Source: Haliclystus octoradiatus
Taxonomy: Eukaryota; Cnidaria; Staurozoa; Stauromedusae; Haliclystidae
Direction of reading: 5' to 3'
DNA: 64,000 nucleotides
Assembly (NCBI GenBank): GCA_916610825.1
Contig: OU744448.1
Location: 21,555,032 to 21,619,031, forward strand
Shown: positions 1 through 11,800 of the stretch, in pieces
How the letters are laid out: every line of letters starts with the position of its first letter
Position numbering within the stretch: position 1 is the stretch's first letter
The notes under the pieces: model-generated
The model's database searches: none
The model's input: only the letters and a program-made list of their open reading frames with translations
Told to the model about the DNA's origin: nothing
Made by a program: the position numbers and the translations under genes

Positions 1-703
1 ACAGTTTTCTAATTTCACTAGATAATATTCAAAGCTCAATAAAATCTACTAATATTAATAAATTTACACAGCTTTTGCGTAAACACAAACTTGTGTTAAA
101 GTTTTATAGAAAGTTCTTCAGTTCATGAACTCACATTCAAAGTTCATGAAGCTATATTCCAAGTTAATGAACATTTTTTATTCTCATAAAAGTTATGAAA
201 ATTCATGAATGAAATCTTGAATTCACAAAGTTACCAATAAACTCATTGGCAGGAGAGGATAAACATTTTCTATATATGGCTAAAAGACTGTCATCCAGCC
301 ATCTGACATTTTCGAACTAATCATATCACTATCATAATTTATATTCCTTATTGTGTGTGTGTGGATGCTTATGCCTTCCTGACAATCAGTAATTCCAATG
401 ATTATGCTCTGGACTGCCAATGAGTAGGCCTAATTCAACTAAATGTTGCTTAAATTTCGAGTTTAATATTCAAAACTATTCCCCTTATTCTAGAAAATGT
501 TTCTACATAAACATTGCACTAATTCTTATTTCTTAGGCCTAATTTAATACAACAAGCTAAAATGTTATTTTCTGCAGAGGATCTTCTCTTTGTTTATGGA
601 ATATGTCCTTTATTATTTATCCTGACCAGCGTTATATCATTAGAATTTATCGAGTCACACTGCCAGTGTTGTCAATTCCGGGGTCAATTTAAATCTTACA
701 TAC

Positions 704-1271
704 CTAATTGTGATTTGCCACACATGGGCTTGTGGCTTTCCCTCCAGTCGACGACTTGATGATTTTTACAGCAGTACCAAACAGAATGGCATTTAGAGCA
801 ACATTTTCCACCATAACATCCACATACATTACAAGTCCTGGTTGCATGTCCAGAGTCCAACAATATTTGGTAACTATCATTAATAATGTTAAGAGCTACA
901 TTTTTGGGATATGGTTCGTAACTATAAAATAAATTAACCCTAGGTAATTGGCATCTTAGTACTATAAACGGAGTACTGCTATTTTTACTATGGCATGATG
1001 GCGTCCTACAGCAGAACATGAATAGAACACGATGAAAACAGTCATCATTTCCATCATGGGGTGCGTAAAATTGTAATAGAAACATCATTGGTGAAGAACA
1101 TTTACTGCATAATATATCATCGTAATGCGGTATATCTTTCAAATTTAACCAAGATGGCTTTCCTCCGATTTTGCTTGGAAAATAGAAAGATGCAAGTGAA
1201 GTATCTCTCATAGGCTCTTCAACAAATCCGAGTTCAATAACTACACGCTTGCTATCAAGTTCGTCCGCCAT
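704..1271 (-). CDS. PDCD2: PDCD2-like protein, first coding exon (MYND zinc finger)
   Basis: Minus-strand exon coding about 189 residues of a programmed cell death 2 family protein. In the family these are nuclear and cytosolic proteins linked to ribosomal protein uS5 (RPS2) chaperoning. Visible features are the N-terminal VELGF-type segment (VIELGFVEEP), PSKIGGKPSWL, a first Cys pair (CSKC) followed by FLLQFYAP, the FHR..FMFCC stretch, the QLPR..FYSYEP motif and a complete MYND zinc finger at about residues 147-184 (CNVC...CSKC...WYCCKNHQ...H...C). I place the start at the ATG at 1271 because the family begins shortly before the VELGF motif; an in-frame ATG 21 bases upstream is possible. The frame runs into a good splice donor (TTAG|GTATGTAAG, GT at 703-702) directly after the zinc finger, splitting a codon. 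The remaining exons, including the C-terminal PDCD2 domain, are not seen to the left and must lie outside the window. The family call is firm; PDCD2 versus a close paralogue is less certain. Confidence 0.85.
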
Positions 1272-1299
1272 GATTGTTTGCATTTTTAGCACGTGTGAG

Positions 1300-4200
1300 T
1301 AGTCTCAGTTCTATGTTCATTGTGCACAGAACCTTCAAACAGAATGATCGTTGATCATTTTATTTCGAATAGAAAAGTTATGGACCCGATTGGCATGATA
1401 ATTTAGAAAATATAATAACGGCTAAAATACTTTGCAAAGCGAGTAAGGAAAGGTCCACATTATTAGCAGGCTCTCTTTTGAATGGATAGAGGCTTTTGCA
1501 TGTTGTTCAGACATAGAGAACGACTGCATAACCAGAAGAGGTTCAGAGGAAAAATATCAGTTATTAAGGGTTAAAATTTTCGATCATAATTCTTAATATT
1601 AATAATGAATAATATGAATTATCGTCGTTAGTCTTCTGAAGAGAATATATGCGGCTGTATAGTTCCCAAGAGTATCAAGATTTCTCATCGCCAGCAAATC
1701 ATTTATGTTACCGTCATTTACTTTGTGATATTTCTAGTGGTTTTCCAATCCTCAATTAAATTCCATTTTTTTGCTTATGGTAACACATTAAAGTTTAAGA
1801 TACTAATATGCCAATATTTAGCTATAGGATTTGAAAAGAAATCTTATACCTCTAATAATTACCAGCTATCACCATGGTTAGTTTACAGTTATTATTGAAT
1901 TCAAATAAATCAAAAATGGTTGTAAAATTTACAAGCTAATTATTTAGTACTGAGTCTCCTTTTTGAAATAACGTATTCGCCATTTGAAACAAATTAAAAT
2001 TATTCATTACTTTATTCAAAACGTTTTGTGAATCAAAAATTTTGAAGCACTTTCAATTTCAACTGTCAGTATGAGTTTTGGAAGAGCGCTCAAAGAAGAA
2101 AAATTTGCAGATTCAAATAAGAAAATTGATATTAATTATATGTTGGTTCTCAAATTGAAATTTATATATTTTAAATAGTATTCATCTAAAAAACAGGCAA
2201 AGCAGAGAGTGTTTGGTTGATTGGCAACGTATGGAAAATGTTTCGGCTCAAAGTGAATGTGAGCCAGCTTTTGTCGAAGTCTATTGAAATTGTGTGTCTC
2301 AAAAATTCTACATGGATTGGGTCCTATCATGTGGTGAGTGTCATTGTAAACATTATTATTAAATGGGAGCATTATTGTTAAGGTTTCTCTACAGAATGTA
2401 ATGTCAGATTCATTATATTTATGCCTTTCGCCGCTCAAAAGAATAAATTATCGGACACAGAAATTCGAATTCGTCAGATGGAGATCTTGTAACAGAAATA
2501 TGCTATTATGGAAGATTATAAACCCTCCTTTTTCTCTTTTAAATCTATTTCCTATAACTTTTTTAGAATATTTTTTGTTCAAAGCAACTCTGTACGCCAA
2601 TTTTTACAAAACATTTGACGAAAATTGATGGAAAAAGTAAAGTTTTGTAAAATTCTGAATTAAATTTGTGTTTCTATGTAACTCAACTGGCATACAGGCC
2701 TAGGGCAATACCAATTTTTCTTTGTCGATAAAATTAAATTAAATGTTTGTATCTAGGTAAGTTTTATTAGTCTGTCATTATTTTTGCTGACGAATATTCT
2801 ATTGTACCTAAACTAAGTTGTGAATTTTATTTAAAATTTGAAATTCACATAATTATGCGGCAGAAATATTTTTATTTTGTGTAATGTGTAGATCGTGTAT
2901 AATAGAAATGAGTCTGTTATAGCAGGCTACGATAGAGTTGATCTCAAAGTCTTTTCAAAAAAACGTTTAGATATCACAACAAATAAAATAAACTGATTAT
3001 TGTTTCTCTTTTTTGTCGTCTTATCATATTTTTATTATCTCTGGCTGCGAGAGAATTATGAAGTTTTTTTTTTTTTTCAGTGGTTGGTTGCTACGGTAAA
3101 GGCATACTAATGTAAGTGTTCTCGTGCATTTTTGATTTATTTAATTGATGTCATTGATAATCTTGCAAATATAGACAGATACGCTTGTAATGGAATTGCT
3201 TAAAGCCGCATGCTCTTGATTATGCATAAACCGTATCTTGATATTCAACTTTTGAAGTATATTGGAACATTGATTTCCTAATAGGATAATTTAATAAGAA
3301 TTTCTGTTTTTATTCTGTAGCTAGGGAGATTTGTCAGTAAAAAGGTGTGAACCTCTTCCTTCTAGAAATTTTAGTTTAAGATTGGATAAGTTTGATTTAA
3401 GTAGTTCTGTAACCACTCTTATTAGGCTGCAAATCAGTGTAAATTATATTAACATATAATTTCCCTTTGCTTTCCTGTAAAACATACATCTTATGGTTTA
3501 AATTTTACAAATAAAAAATAATGAAGTGAAATGAACATATTTTCCGTCCGATTTTGTCGCATAGTAGCCTATATAGCTCAGCCAATCAATGTCTTTATAT
3601 CATATTCCTCACAAGTGTAAAAGAAGATTTAACCAATCAGAATTGCTATTTGATGTTTTCTCACGTGCAAGAAAAATGAGATATCCAATCAAAATTAATT
3701 TCCTGTATCGCAAGAAATGAAAAGCCCAGGGCAAAACAAACCAGTAATAATGTAAAATTATTGCAAAATGTTCAACAATAAAAGAAGAGCAAAGAAGATT
3801 ATGCAATAATACTTATCCCTTGGCCTGCCGATTTGAGCAACTAATTTACTGAATATACAACTGAGGTTAGTTAAACGAAAAATACAGTAATGATGTCAGT
3901 GTTGAACATTCAAGATGCAAGTTTTGATTAATTTATGCAAAAATTACTCGTGTGCTCAAATCCCCGCTCAAATCAGAGAAATGGTAGATGCAAAGCACTT
4001 TCAAATCTTTTAAAACATACAGTATAGCTGTCAAAACTATTCTATTTTTATATTCAAAATGCATTCTTCTAATTAAAATCTGCTAATCTAATTAAATTCA
4101 TATTAAACCGGCTGTTTAATATAAAAGAGAACTTTATTTTATTTTCTTCACTCGCTCGCAGCTGAGCATCGCCCTTTCGTTTTATGTGATACGTCGAAGA

Positions 4201-6300
4201 AAATGCGTGCGACCATGTGCGACGCTATTCCCATGAAGTACTCCTTAATCCTTAGATAGATCTAGCAATAATAATAAATGGATTTGCTCACACATAGGTA
4301 CGTATTTAAAATTGCTCAAGGCATTTATGTGGTCACCGGTCTGATGATCGCAAATTCCTTAATCAAGATTGTTTAAGGATAATTACTACAGTATTTAGAA
4401 CAGGTAATTAGAATAAATTGCTTAACTAGAACAGATAATTGAAAAACTAAATTCTACAGAGATGTCTATACAGCTGAATAGTCGGTAAATCATCAAAAAT
4501 GAAATCAATGATGTATGATTTATATATATAGGATAGGTGTGCCTATATAGTCTAAATGATTTGTGCAATGTGCTGATTACTAATGACCGAGTAGTGTGTT
4601 AGGACATATTTTCGGATCATTCACCTTGACAATGTTAACTAAGCTAAGCAAGTGCAAGTATTTAGCTCTTTTTGCATTATCGAATTCTTACTATTTGCAT
4701 GTTAATTAATATATTCACAAAAGTTTCTTCAACGATGCCTCGCAATTCACGAATCAGCATAGAAGTTAAGAACAAAGGCGCAGGAAATTGAATTCCTAGA
4801 CGCGCTGCTCTTAGTACTCTTTCTAATCCCAACATGGTTATATAACGCCTGCAAGTTAGTGTGACTGAGTACAAGTTAGGGACTCATGATATAGTATATA
4901 GTGTGGCTAAAGCCCCTCAACCAATTAATTAAGGCCGAACAATTCGCATGTAAACATATTATTATTAACGAGTAGTACTTCCATATAGTATTCATCTTGA
5001 AAAGATATCTTATTTTTACAAAGTTTCTCATTTGAAGATATATGTCTATAAAAACAGTAGATAGAAATATTATTGATTGCCTGTATACATTATAACGATA
5101 GTCAAGCTTCATTGAAATGCAGAATTGCTATTAATTAATATTTTATATTTATTGAATGAAGTCGTTTTCCTTGATTGTTCGTTGTAAATTTCTACACCCT
5201 TATAATAAAACGATGCTCTTCCATATTCTTTTTTTAATCTTTGAATTTATAAATAGCGATTATTATTTCTTCTTTCTTCTACATGATTAGATTTAGCTGA
5301 TTCGAATTAGTTTTGGAATGGATTACATATATTTTCGTCGATATATCAAGTTACTCCCACTAGATAATGTGCCCTGCCAATGCTCCTTAGTTTATTCAAG
5401 TCAATTATATAAATGGAAGCAATTGCCAATAATGATTCTATAGGTTCTCTGTTTTTCGGTTTATAGTCGACTGAGAAGTCTTTGGTTTTGATGCTGTTGT
5501 TAGAAATATACATAATAGGTTTTTTAACCATTTACTTTAATATAAACTATTAACAAAACTGAGGGAAAGTTTTCCTTTAGTTCTTTTTCTAGATTTATGT
5601 TTAAATCAATTTCAGATTCACCACAGACACCTGTAGATATATGCTATTGGTATTTAGTCGAAACCGACTAGGGTACTATTCGATGATCGGCATTTTGATT
5701 GGCTGCTCATTCGTTCACTATTTTCTCATAGTGAACGCTGGCAAGTTTCCTCGCAAATTTCAAAAAGTAAACAAGCGATTCGCAAATGTTTTTGAATCAA
5801 TTTTATACAAGAGTCTTTTCAATAAATTCCGTGCCCGAGAAAACAAAACAAGCAACAAAATAGGAGATGAAGTTGTTCAATGGTAGGCTATGCATACACA
5901 ATTTTAGTCTTATTTAACAATCTTCTCGCAATTTTTCGTCGCTACTTTATTGCAGATATAAATTAGTTCACTAGTCAGCAAAAGTTTATAGAAAAAAAAA
6001 TTTATATTACAAACTGCAAACATTTATGTATTTTTAGATACTCAATAGTTACCTTGCTCTAGTTTGCTATTTTGTGGGGCTGTAAATTTGTAGCCTGTAT
6101 TAATATCCAACATTTTTTGTTTTAAAAATTAAATCTGAATGAAGTCGAATTAAAATTCATCCTCCGAATCACGACGCTGCAGTCATCATGGATGCCTTTC
6201 ATTGACGGTTGTATTAAAAATTGATTATGCAAGAAGCGAATAAATAGTTTGAATTTATTTCTTTTGATGTGCTTGGCTTGTACCATTAGTTGGTTTCTAC
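1300..6300. other. AT-rich interval without a recognised gene
   Basis: Only short open frames occur here, none with a motif I recognise. There are long A/T runs, for example poly-T at 3064-3078. A small plus-strand frame starting at 2070 (MSFGRALKEEKF...) is open for about 35 codons but has no family match I can name. Part of the interval may be intron or upstream region of the PDCD2-like gene's neighbour. Confidence 0.5.
2136..2438 (-). CDS. Hypothetical 100-residue open frame, possible exon
   Basis: This open frame has fairly balanced amino-acid composition for an AT-rich region and contains several Cys, His and aromatic residues (CRIFETHNF, FPYVANQPN, LCFACF). No domain is recognised. No convincing splice sites or neighbours support it, so chance is quite possible. 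It is listed only because the composition is less low-complexity than the surrounding frames. Confidence 0.15.
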   Translation of the reverse strand: MSGERHKYNESDITFCRETLTIMLPFNNNVYNDTHHMIGPNPCRIFETHNFNRLRQKLAHIHFEPKHFPYVANQPNTLCFACFLDEYYLKYINFNLRTNI

Positions 6301-6302
6301 TA

Positions 6303-6410
6303 AAACAATTAGACAACTCGCCCTTGCTGTCTACCGTCCTGAATAGTCACCTTGGAGGACCTCGGTGACTATTCGACGGTAGGCAACTTCAGCTCGTTGT
6401 CTAATTGTTA
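6303..6410. repeat. Imperfect ~105-bp hairpin (possible MITE)
   Basis: The two arms read CAATTAGACAAC near 6305 and GTTGTCTAATTG near 6400, with matching inner arms TGAATAGTCACC and GGTGACTATTC around a loop at 6350-6360. The whole segment can fold on itself. A solo hairpin of this size is typical of a small MITE or a decayed transposon end, but no clear target-site duplication was identified. Confidence 0.5.
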
Positions 6411-6560
6411 AATAGCTCTAAATATGAGCGGAACCATTCAGAGCTTTACTCACTGCAACTATATTAACCAAGTTTTTTTTTTGCAAACAATTGACAATCA
6501 ATAAAATCAAACGTTTTATTCAATCTCAAAAACAAACTATAGTACAAAATAGAAAAGACC

Positions 6561-8337
6561 AATAGGGCTCCGCGCCGAGATTTGCGCAATGATTTATGGG
6601 ATACCTAGTCAGACAAACAATTTTGACTGCGTGATCAGTCGGTTGCGTTCGTACCGTCTTGATTATTATTTTGGTTGTTTTGATCTTAATGTATTACTAC
6701 GGAAAATAATGAAAAACTCAGTTAAATAGCAGAAAACATTACTACTGGTGGACATGTAAGTCAGACTCCAATCATATATAGGAGATTTCAAAACCAAAAC
6801 GCATTTTTTTAGCTTACCAAATCCTAGACATTTCGTAGCGAATTAACATTGCAGAAATGAATTGAAAAATGAATGCAGTCACAACTTCTACAAATTGTTA
6901 AAGAAAAAACAAAGTTGAGCTGAACAAATATATTAATATTGTTACCACACAAATATTACTTACAACAGAGTACAAAAAATACAGCAATTTACCGTTTCAC
7001 GTTGTTAAATATCGTTGATTGAACTATCCTGGTAGAAATATTCATATCTGCACGCGCACTATTCAAGTGCATTCAAACTCATTTCAATTTACATTCAAAT
7101 GTATAACATAATATAATACTGAACACTTTACGACTAATAAAATATATGTATGACCAATATAGGTAATAGACAAGCAACTGTTTCTGGCCACTAGCAGTAA
7201 TGACTGCTCAGAGAACAAGGAACTGACCAGGTAGCTTTTTCAATCTTTCAGAGGCATGGCCTATGTCGCCGTTGTAGTATCTCATATCTGATCATCATTG
7301 TCAATTTATGTTCATCTTCATCGTATTCATATGTATCTACACAAGAATATTACCTGTAATTCATTCAAGTAACAAATTATGATAAACATATCCTTAAATT
7401 GAAGTCCAATGTTATGCCGCTATAGAATGAAGTGTGTCTGCCACATATTCACGTAAAATGGTGATATTTGCCTGTGATGATCTCATATTTAATGCCAGTT
7501 TACCAGCTTTTTTCCACTCATGTGAGTCATATTTCATATTTCAGATACCAAAGTTTAAATTTTTATATCAATTGCTGCAATGAGTGTTTCAACACAAGCA
7601 AATCATTAATTTCTTAGGGCAGTGTTTTCTTCTAAGTTGAATTCGAGCCAATCTGTAAATAGCGTAACAGTTTCAACCATCTCGACAGCTTATAAACTTC
7701 ATTCAGCAGGCATATTTCAAGCTAAACGATTTAAATAGCCAATAAAAGCATGTAGATATAATACATCAAAATGAAATCGAGCTTAAAAACTTCAAATCTT
7801 GGTATCAATTGCGAGAAAACACATCCAAGTTGCATTCTAGCCAACGTATAAACAGCGTTACATTTCAACAATTTTCGGTAGTATATATACTTCATTCAGC
7901 AGGCGCATCTCCAGATAAAACGATTGAAATACCCAATAAAAGCATGATGATATAATAAGTAAAAATAAAATCTAGTTCACAGACTTTAAATCTAGGTTTA
8001 AACTACAAGAAAACACATCCAAGTTGCATTCGAGCCAACATATAAACAGCGTTACAGTTCAACAATCTTCCGTAGTTTATAAGCTTCATTCAACAGGCGC
8101 ATCTCCAGATAAAACGATTGAAATACCCAAGTAAAGCATGTTGATATAATAAATAAAAATAAAATGAAGTTTAAAAACTTTAGAGCGTGGTTTAAAACAC
8201 GAGAAAACACTATGAAGACGAGCAACATTTAGCTGCTTGCAGCTTTGAAAATCGATGAACGGAATGTGGATGTCTGACCAGGTATCCCACAATGCAATTC
8301 TCGCATAGCCGATGACGTATCGGCGCGGAGCCCTATT
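6561..8337. mobile_element. Non-autonomous DNA transposon with long terminal inverted repeats
   Basis: The left end (from 6561) begins AATAGGGCTCCGCGCCGA. The right end, read in reverse complement from 8337, begins with the same 18 bases. Both inner ends continue into a shared GGGATACCT(A/G)GTCAGACA block at about 6598 and 8270-8290, giving arms of roughly 65-75 bp with small indels. If the outer TA on each side is the duplicated target, the element proper is 6565-8333. There is no transposase frame inside; the interior is AT-rich with tandem repeats in its right half. The superfamily is not assigned. Confidence 0.75.
7640..8220. repeat. Three tandem ~192-195-bp repeats inside the TIR element
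   Basis: The phrase ATTCAGCAGG (ATTCAACAGG in the third unit) recurs at about 7701, 7893 and 8088. Each unit also carries AAACGATT.AAATA, a block like AACACATCCAAGTTGCATTC (less intact in the last unit) and TATAAACAGCGTTACA. The second and third units are closer to each other than to the first. Internal satellite-like arrays are common in some non-autonomous DNA transposons. Confidence 0.8.
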
Positions 8338-8426
8338 CCGATTTGATTTGATGTGATATATTTATAGGAAGATTTGTATGTAGATTCTTCTAGAAACAAC
8401 AATGATGACTAACCAACGTAAGTAAG

Positions 8427-8679
8427 TGTAGTATTATGTGAATAAGCTAGAACTTGAGACGAGAGAATAAACGTTGTTGATCACAGAACAGTATATTAGA
8501 ATCTAAACTAAAACTATAAATGACACGATTATGTTTACAGGAAGTATATCAATATTGTAATGTAAATAAGTTGTAATAGCACATGCCCTTTCTGGGAGAT
8601 TATAGAAATATACATGTAATGAATATTGATTATAAATTTAGTTTATTAGTTTTGTTTTTCTTTCTAGTGCTGCGTCTAG
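8427..8679. repeat. Left arm of 253-bp perfect inverted repeat in gypsy-1
   Basis: By eye every base matches the reverse complement of 13135-13387. It contains an inverted copy of the whole 157-bp 3' LTR (8427-8583), then the purine tract and the ORF end. The junction to the direct LTR remnant lies at a shared TCTAG (8675-8679), with an adjacent 7-bp AGCTTAT duplication (8678-8684 and 8685-8691). Confidence 0.93.
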
Positions 8680-8684
8680 CTTAT

Positions 8685-8706
8685 AGCTTATTCACATAAT
8701 ACTACA
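8685..8706 (+). repeat. Remnant of gypsy-1 5' LTR in direct orientation
   Basis: These 22 bases are identical to the last 22 bases of the 3' LTR (13366-13387) and end in ACTACA immediately before the primer binding site. They are the only part of the true 5' LTR retained. Confidence 0.85.
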
Positions 8707-8724
8707 TGGCGCTGCGATTATTCG
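8707..8724 (+). promoter_or_regulatory. Primer binding site of gypsy-1
   Basis: The sequence begins TGGCGCTGCG directly after the LTR terminal CA, where a tRNA-primed minus-strand start is expected. The second gypsy element has TGGCGC at the same place. The tRNA species is not identified. Confidence 0.75.
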
Positions 8725-8831
8725 AACTTTGGGATTGTTATTGTTGATTTGTTATTTATACCTTCGTCTTCGTTTGGTATATTTATTGGTTCATATTTTT
8801 CATTCATCTTACTGTTCGTGTTGTTTACATT

Positions 8832-11800
8832 ATGCCAATGGAGACACGTCAGAATGAAAAAGCTTCCACAAGCACTGCTGGTGATGAAGAATTCTCTGAT
8901 AATTCTGATTCTCACGATCCAATAATACCTTTGGCATCTTCTATTAATCTACCTTCAGGAGATATTCCGCCATGGTTTAACGCCATTTTACAGCAACAAC
9001 AACAAGCTTTTACCGCCGCTCTGCAATCCGTCGCTAAAGCAACTTCAAAACACAGAAATAACGAATCTCACTCGGGTTCAGCCAAAAGAATGGACATACC
9101 AACATTAAAAAGTCCTTCGAAGATAACTATTGCCGATTTTCGTGATTGGGAAGAACGATTTTCAGGTTACGCTGCTGCGACACGTTTGTCAACAGACTGC
9201 AATCTCGCTGCTCGAAGAGGCATACTAAGATCTGCAATTCACGACGATTGGTCAAAGTTGTGGACAGCCAAAGTAATCTTGGTCAACGATATCGATGATA
9301 CAGACGCAATAATAGACAAATTTAGTCATTATCTTCGAGATAAACGAAATCCACTGCTTGATCGAAAAGAATTTCACAACAGGGACCAACTTCCTGATGA
9401 GACGATAGATCAATACTACGCCGTTCTACGCACGCTTGATGAAAGCTGTGGGTTTTCCCCTGAGTTAACATGCGAAACATGTCACGCAGACACAGGAATA
9501 TCACAAAACATGCGGGACGAAAGACTGCGGGACCGTCTAATATGTGGCCTCCGCGATGTTGACACGCAACAAAAAGTCCTGGCAGAAAAATTTTCTACGC
9601 TTACATTAAAGAAAACATTAGACATTTGTACATCTCACGAGGCAAGTAAGACAACACAAGACAAGTTAGCAACCTCTTCAACAATTAATGTCTCAGCAAT
9701 CAAAAGCAAGAAGCCTTACAAGAAATCAGAAAAATCAAATACTGGTCGTCAAGACAACAACAGCTCTAATGAACATACACCTAAATGTTATTTTTGTGGC
9801 AAGCAAAAGCATTCAAGAGCCGAATGCCCAGCAAAAGAAGCTATATGTGGATTTTGTGACAAGTTAGGACACTATCAATCAGTTTGCAAAGCAAAAAAAA
9901 GATCATCACATCAACCAAATACTAACCATGTATATCTTAATGCATTGTCAAATACAACTGATACAATCAAGCTACTAACTACACATGAACATGGACCCTC
10001 ATACCTTCATTGGCTACCTGACACTGGTGCTGCATGTGACGTCCTAAGTGTTCAACATTTAAAGGCATTAAACTGTGACCTTTTATTAAAGTTGAAGCCA
10101 GCTACTGATCAACTATTTACAGCTAATTCAACACCTCTATCAACACTTGGTCGCTGTTCTCTGACAATCAAACTTAACAACAATCAATACACTGCTGACA
10201 TTCATGTGGTGGACGCTGTCAATGCACCATTACTAAGCAAAAAAGGATGCATTGCGTTGGGTCTTATTCCTGAAAACTGGCCAGACTTATCAGCAGCTAC
10301 TCCTGTCAACACTGTGTCTCTATTGGCAAGCACGGACCAAGAAGCTCATCACATCAATCTACCAACACAGCAATCTTCCAACGATGACGCCACACAACTT
10401 ATAAAGGAATTCTCTTCTGTTTTCACTGACACAGGACCACTACGGAAAATGGATGGCCCTGCAATGAAGATAGAGCTGACCGAAGACGCCACACCTACTC
10501 GCCAATACAAAGCGTATAATATACCGTTTAAGTGGCAGAAATTGGTACAAGCACAACTAGATTCGATGATCACAAAGGACATCATAGAAAAAGTTCCTTT
10601 GAACGAATCACCACAATGGATTCACCCTATGGTTGTCGTTCCAAAGAAGAACTCTACAGAGCCAAGAATCACAGTTGATCTCACATCACTAAATCGGTTT
10701 GTCAAAAGACCTGGTTATCCATCACGCACACCACGAGATCTGATCGCCAACATCCCGCCTGGAATGAAATACTTCACTACCTTGGACGCCCGTCATGGCT
10801 ACTGGCAAGTACCTCTGGCTACTGAATCAAGACCGCTCACTACATTCATCACACCCTGGGGCTGTTACCGCTTTAGAAGGAATGTCATGGGTCTTATCAG
10901 CGCTGGCGATGAGCACAACCGACGTGGAGATGAAGCATTGGCTGGCATTGACAACCTACAGAAAGTGGTGGAAGACGTCATCATCTACGACAAAGACTAT
11001 GACACACACATCAAACGAGTCAAAGACGTCTTAAAGAGATGCTCTGATAATGGTATCACCTTGAATAAAAAGAAATTTCATTTTGCTCAATCATCTGCTG
11101 AATGGTGTGGGTATGTTATTACTTCAACTGGTTACACGTTAAATCCTCGCCTGGTTACTGCATTGACAGAATTTCCACAACCAACATCATTGACGCAACT
11201 ACGCTCTTTCCTTGGTCTGGTACAACAGTTTGAATCATTTTCATCTGAAATTTCACAACTGGCAACACCACTACGAGCTCTACTGTCACCTTCAACATCT
11301 TTCTATTGGAATCAACTCCACCAAGATGCATTCAAAGGCCTCATCAATGAACTAACTAGTCCACGCATCCTTGCTCATTTCAATCCACAAGCTCAACTCC
11401 GACTTGAAACAGATGCTGCACAATCTAAAGGACTTGGCTATGCTCTATGGTCCGAACAAGATGACAAAACTTGGCGCCTCCTACAATGTGGTTCACGCTT
11501 TGTCACTGATGCAGAGTCCCGCTACTCTGCTACTGAAATTGAATTGGCCGCAGTCGTTTGGGCAACCCAGAAGTGCAAAATGTTTTTACATGGGTCATCA
11601 TTTAACCTAATTGTCGACCACAAGCCACTAATATCCATCCTCAATGACAAGCGTCTGCACCAAATTCCAAGTGCAAGAATCATTCGCCTCAAAGAAAAGT
11701 TATCATCATTTTCATTCACTGCTATCTGGCGTGCTGGTACAAGTCACACCGTCGTCGATTGCTTCTCACGACATCCAGTTGATCAACCAAGTCCAGACGA

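Noticed and set aside
2070..2180. Short plus-strand frame starting MSFGRALKEEKF
   Set aside because: Only about 35 codons, no donor site in frame that I can defend, and no family recognised.
8086..8292. 68-residue minus-strand open frame
   Set aside because: It lies inside the tandem repeats and right terminal repeat of the TIR element; chance frame.
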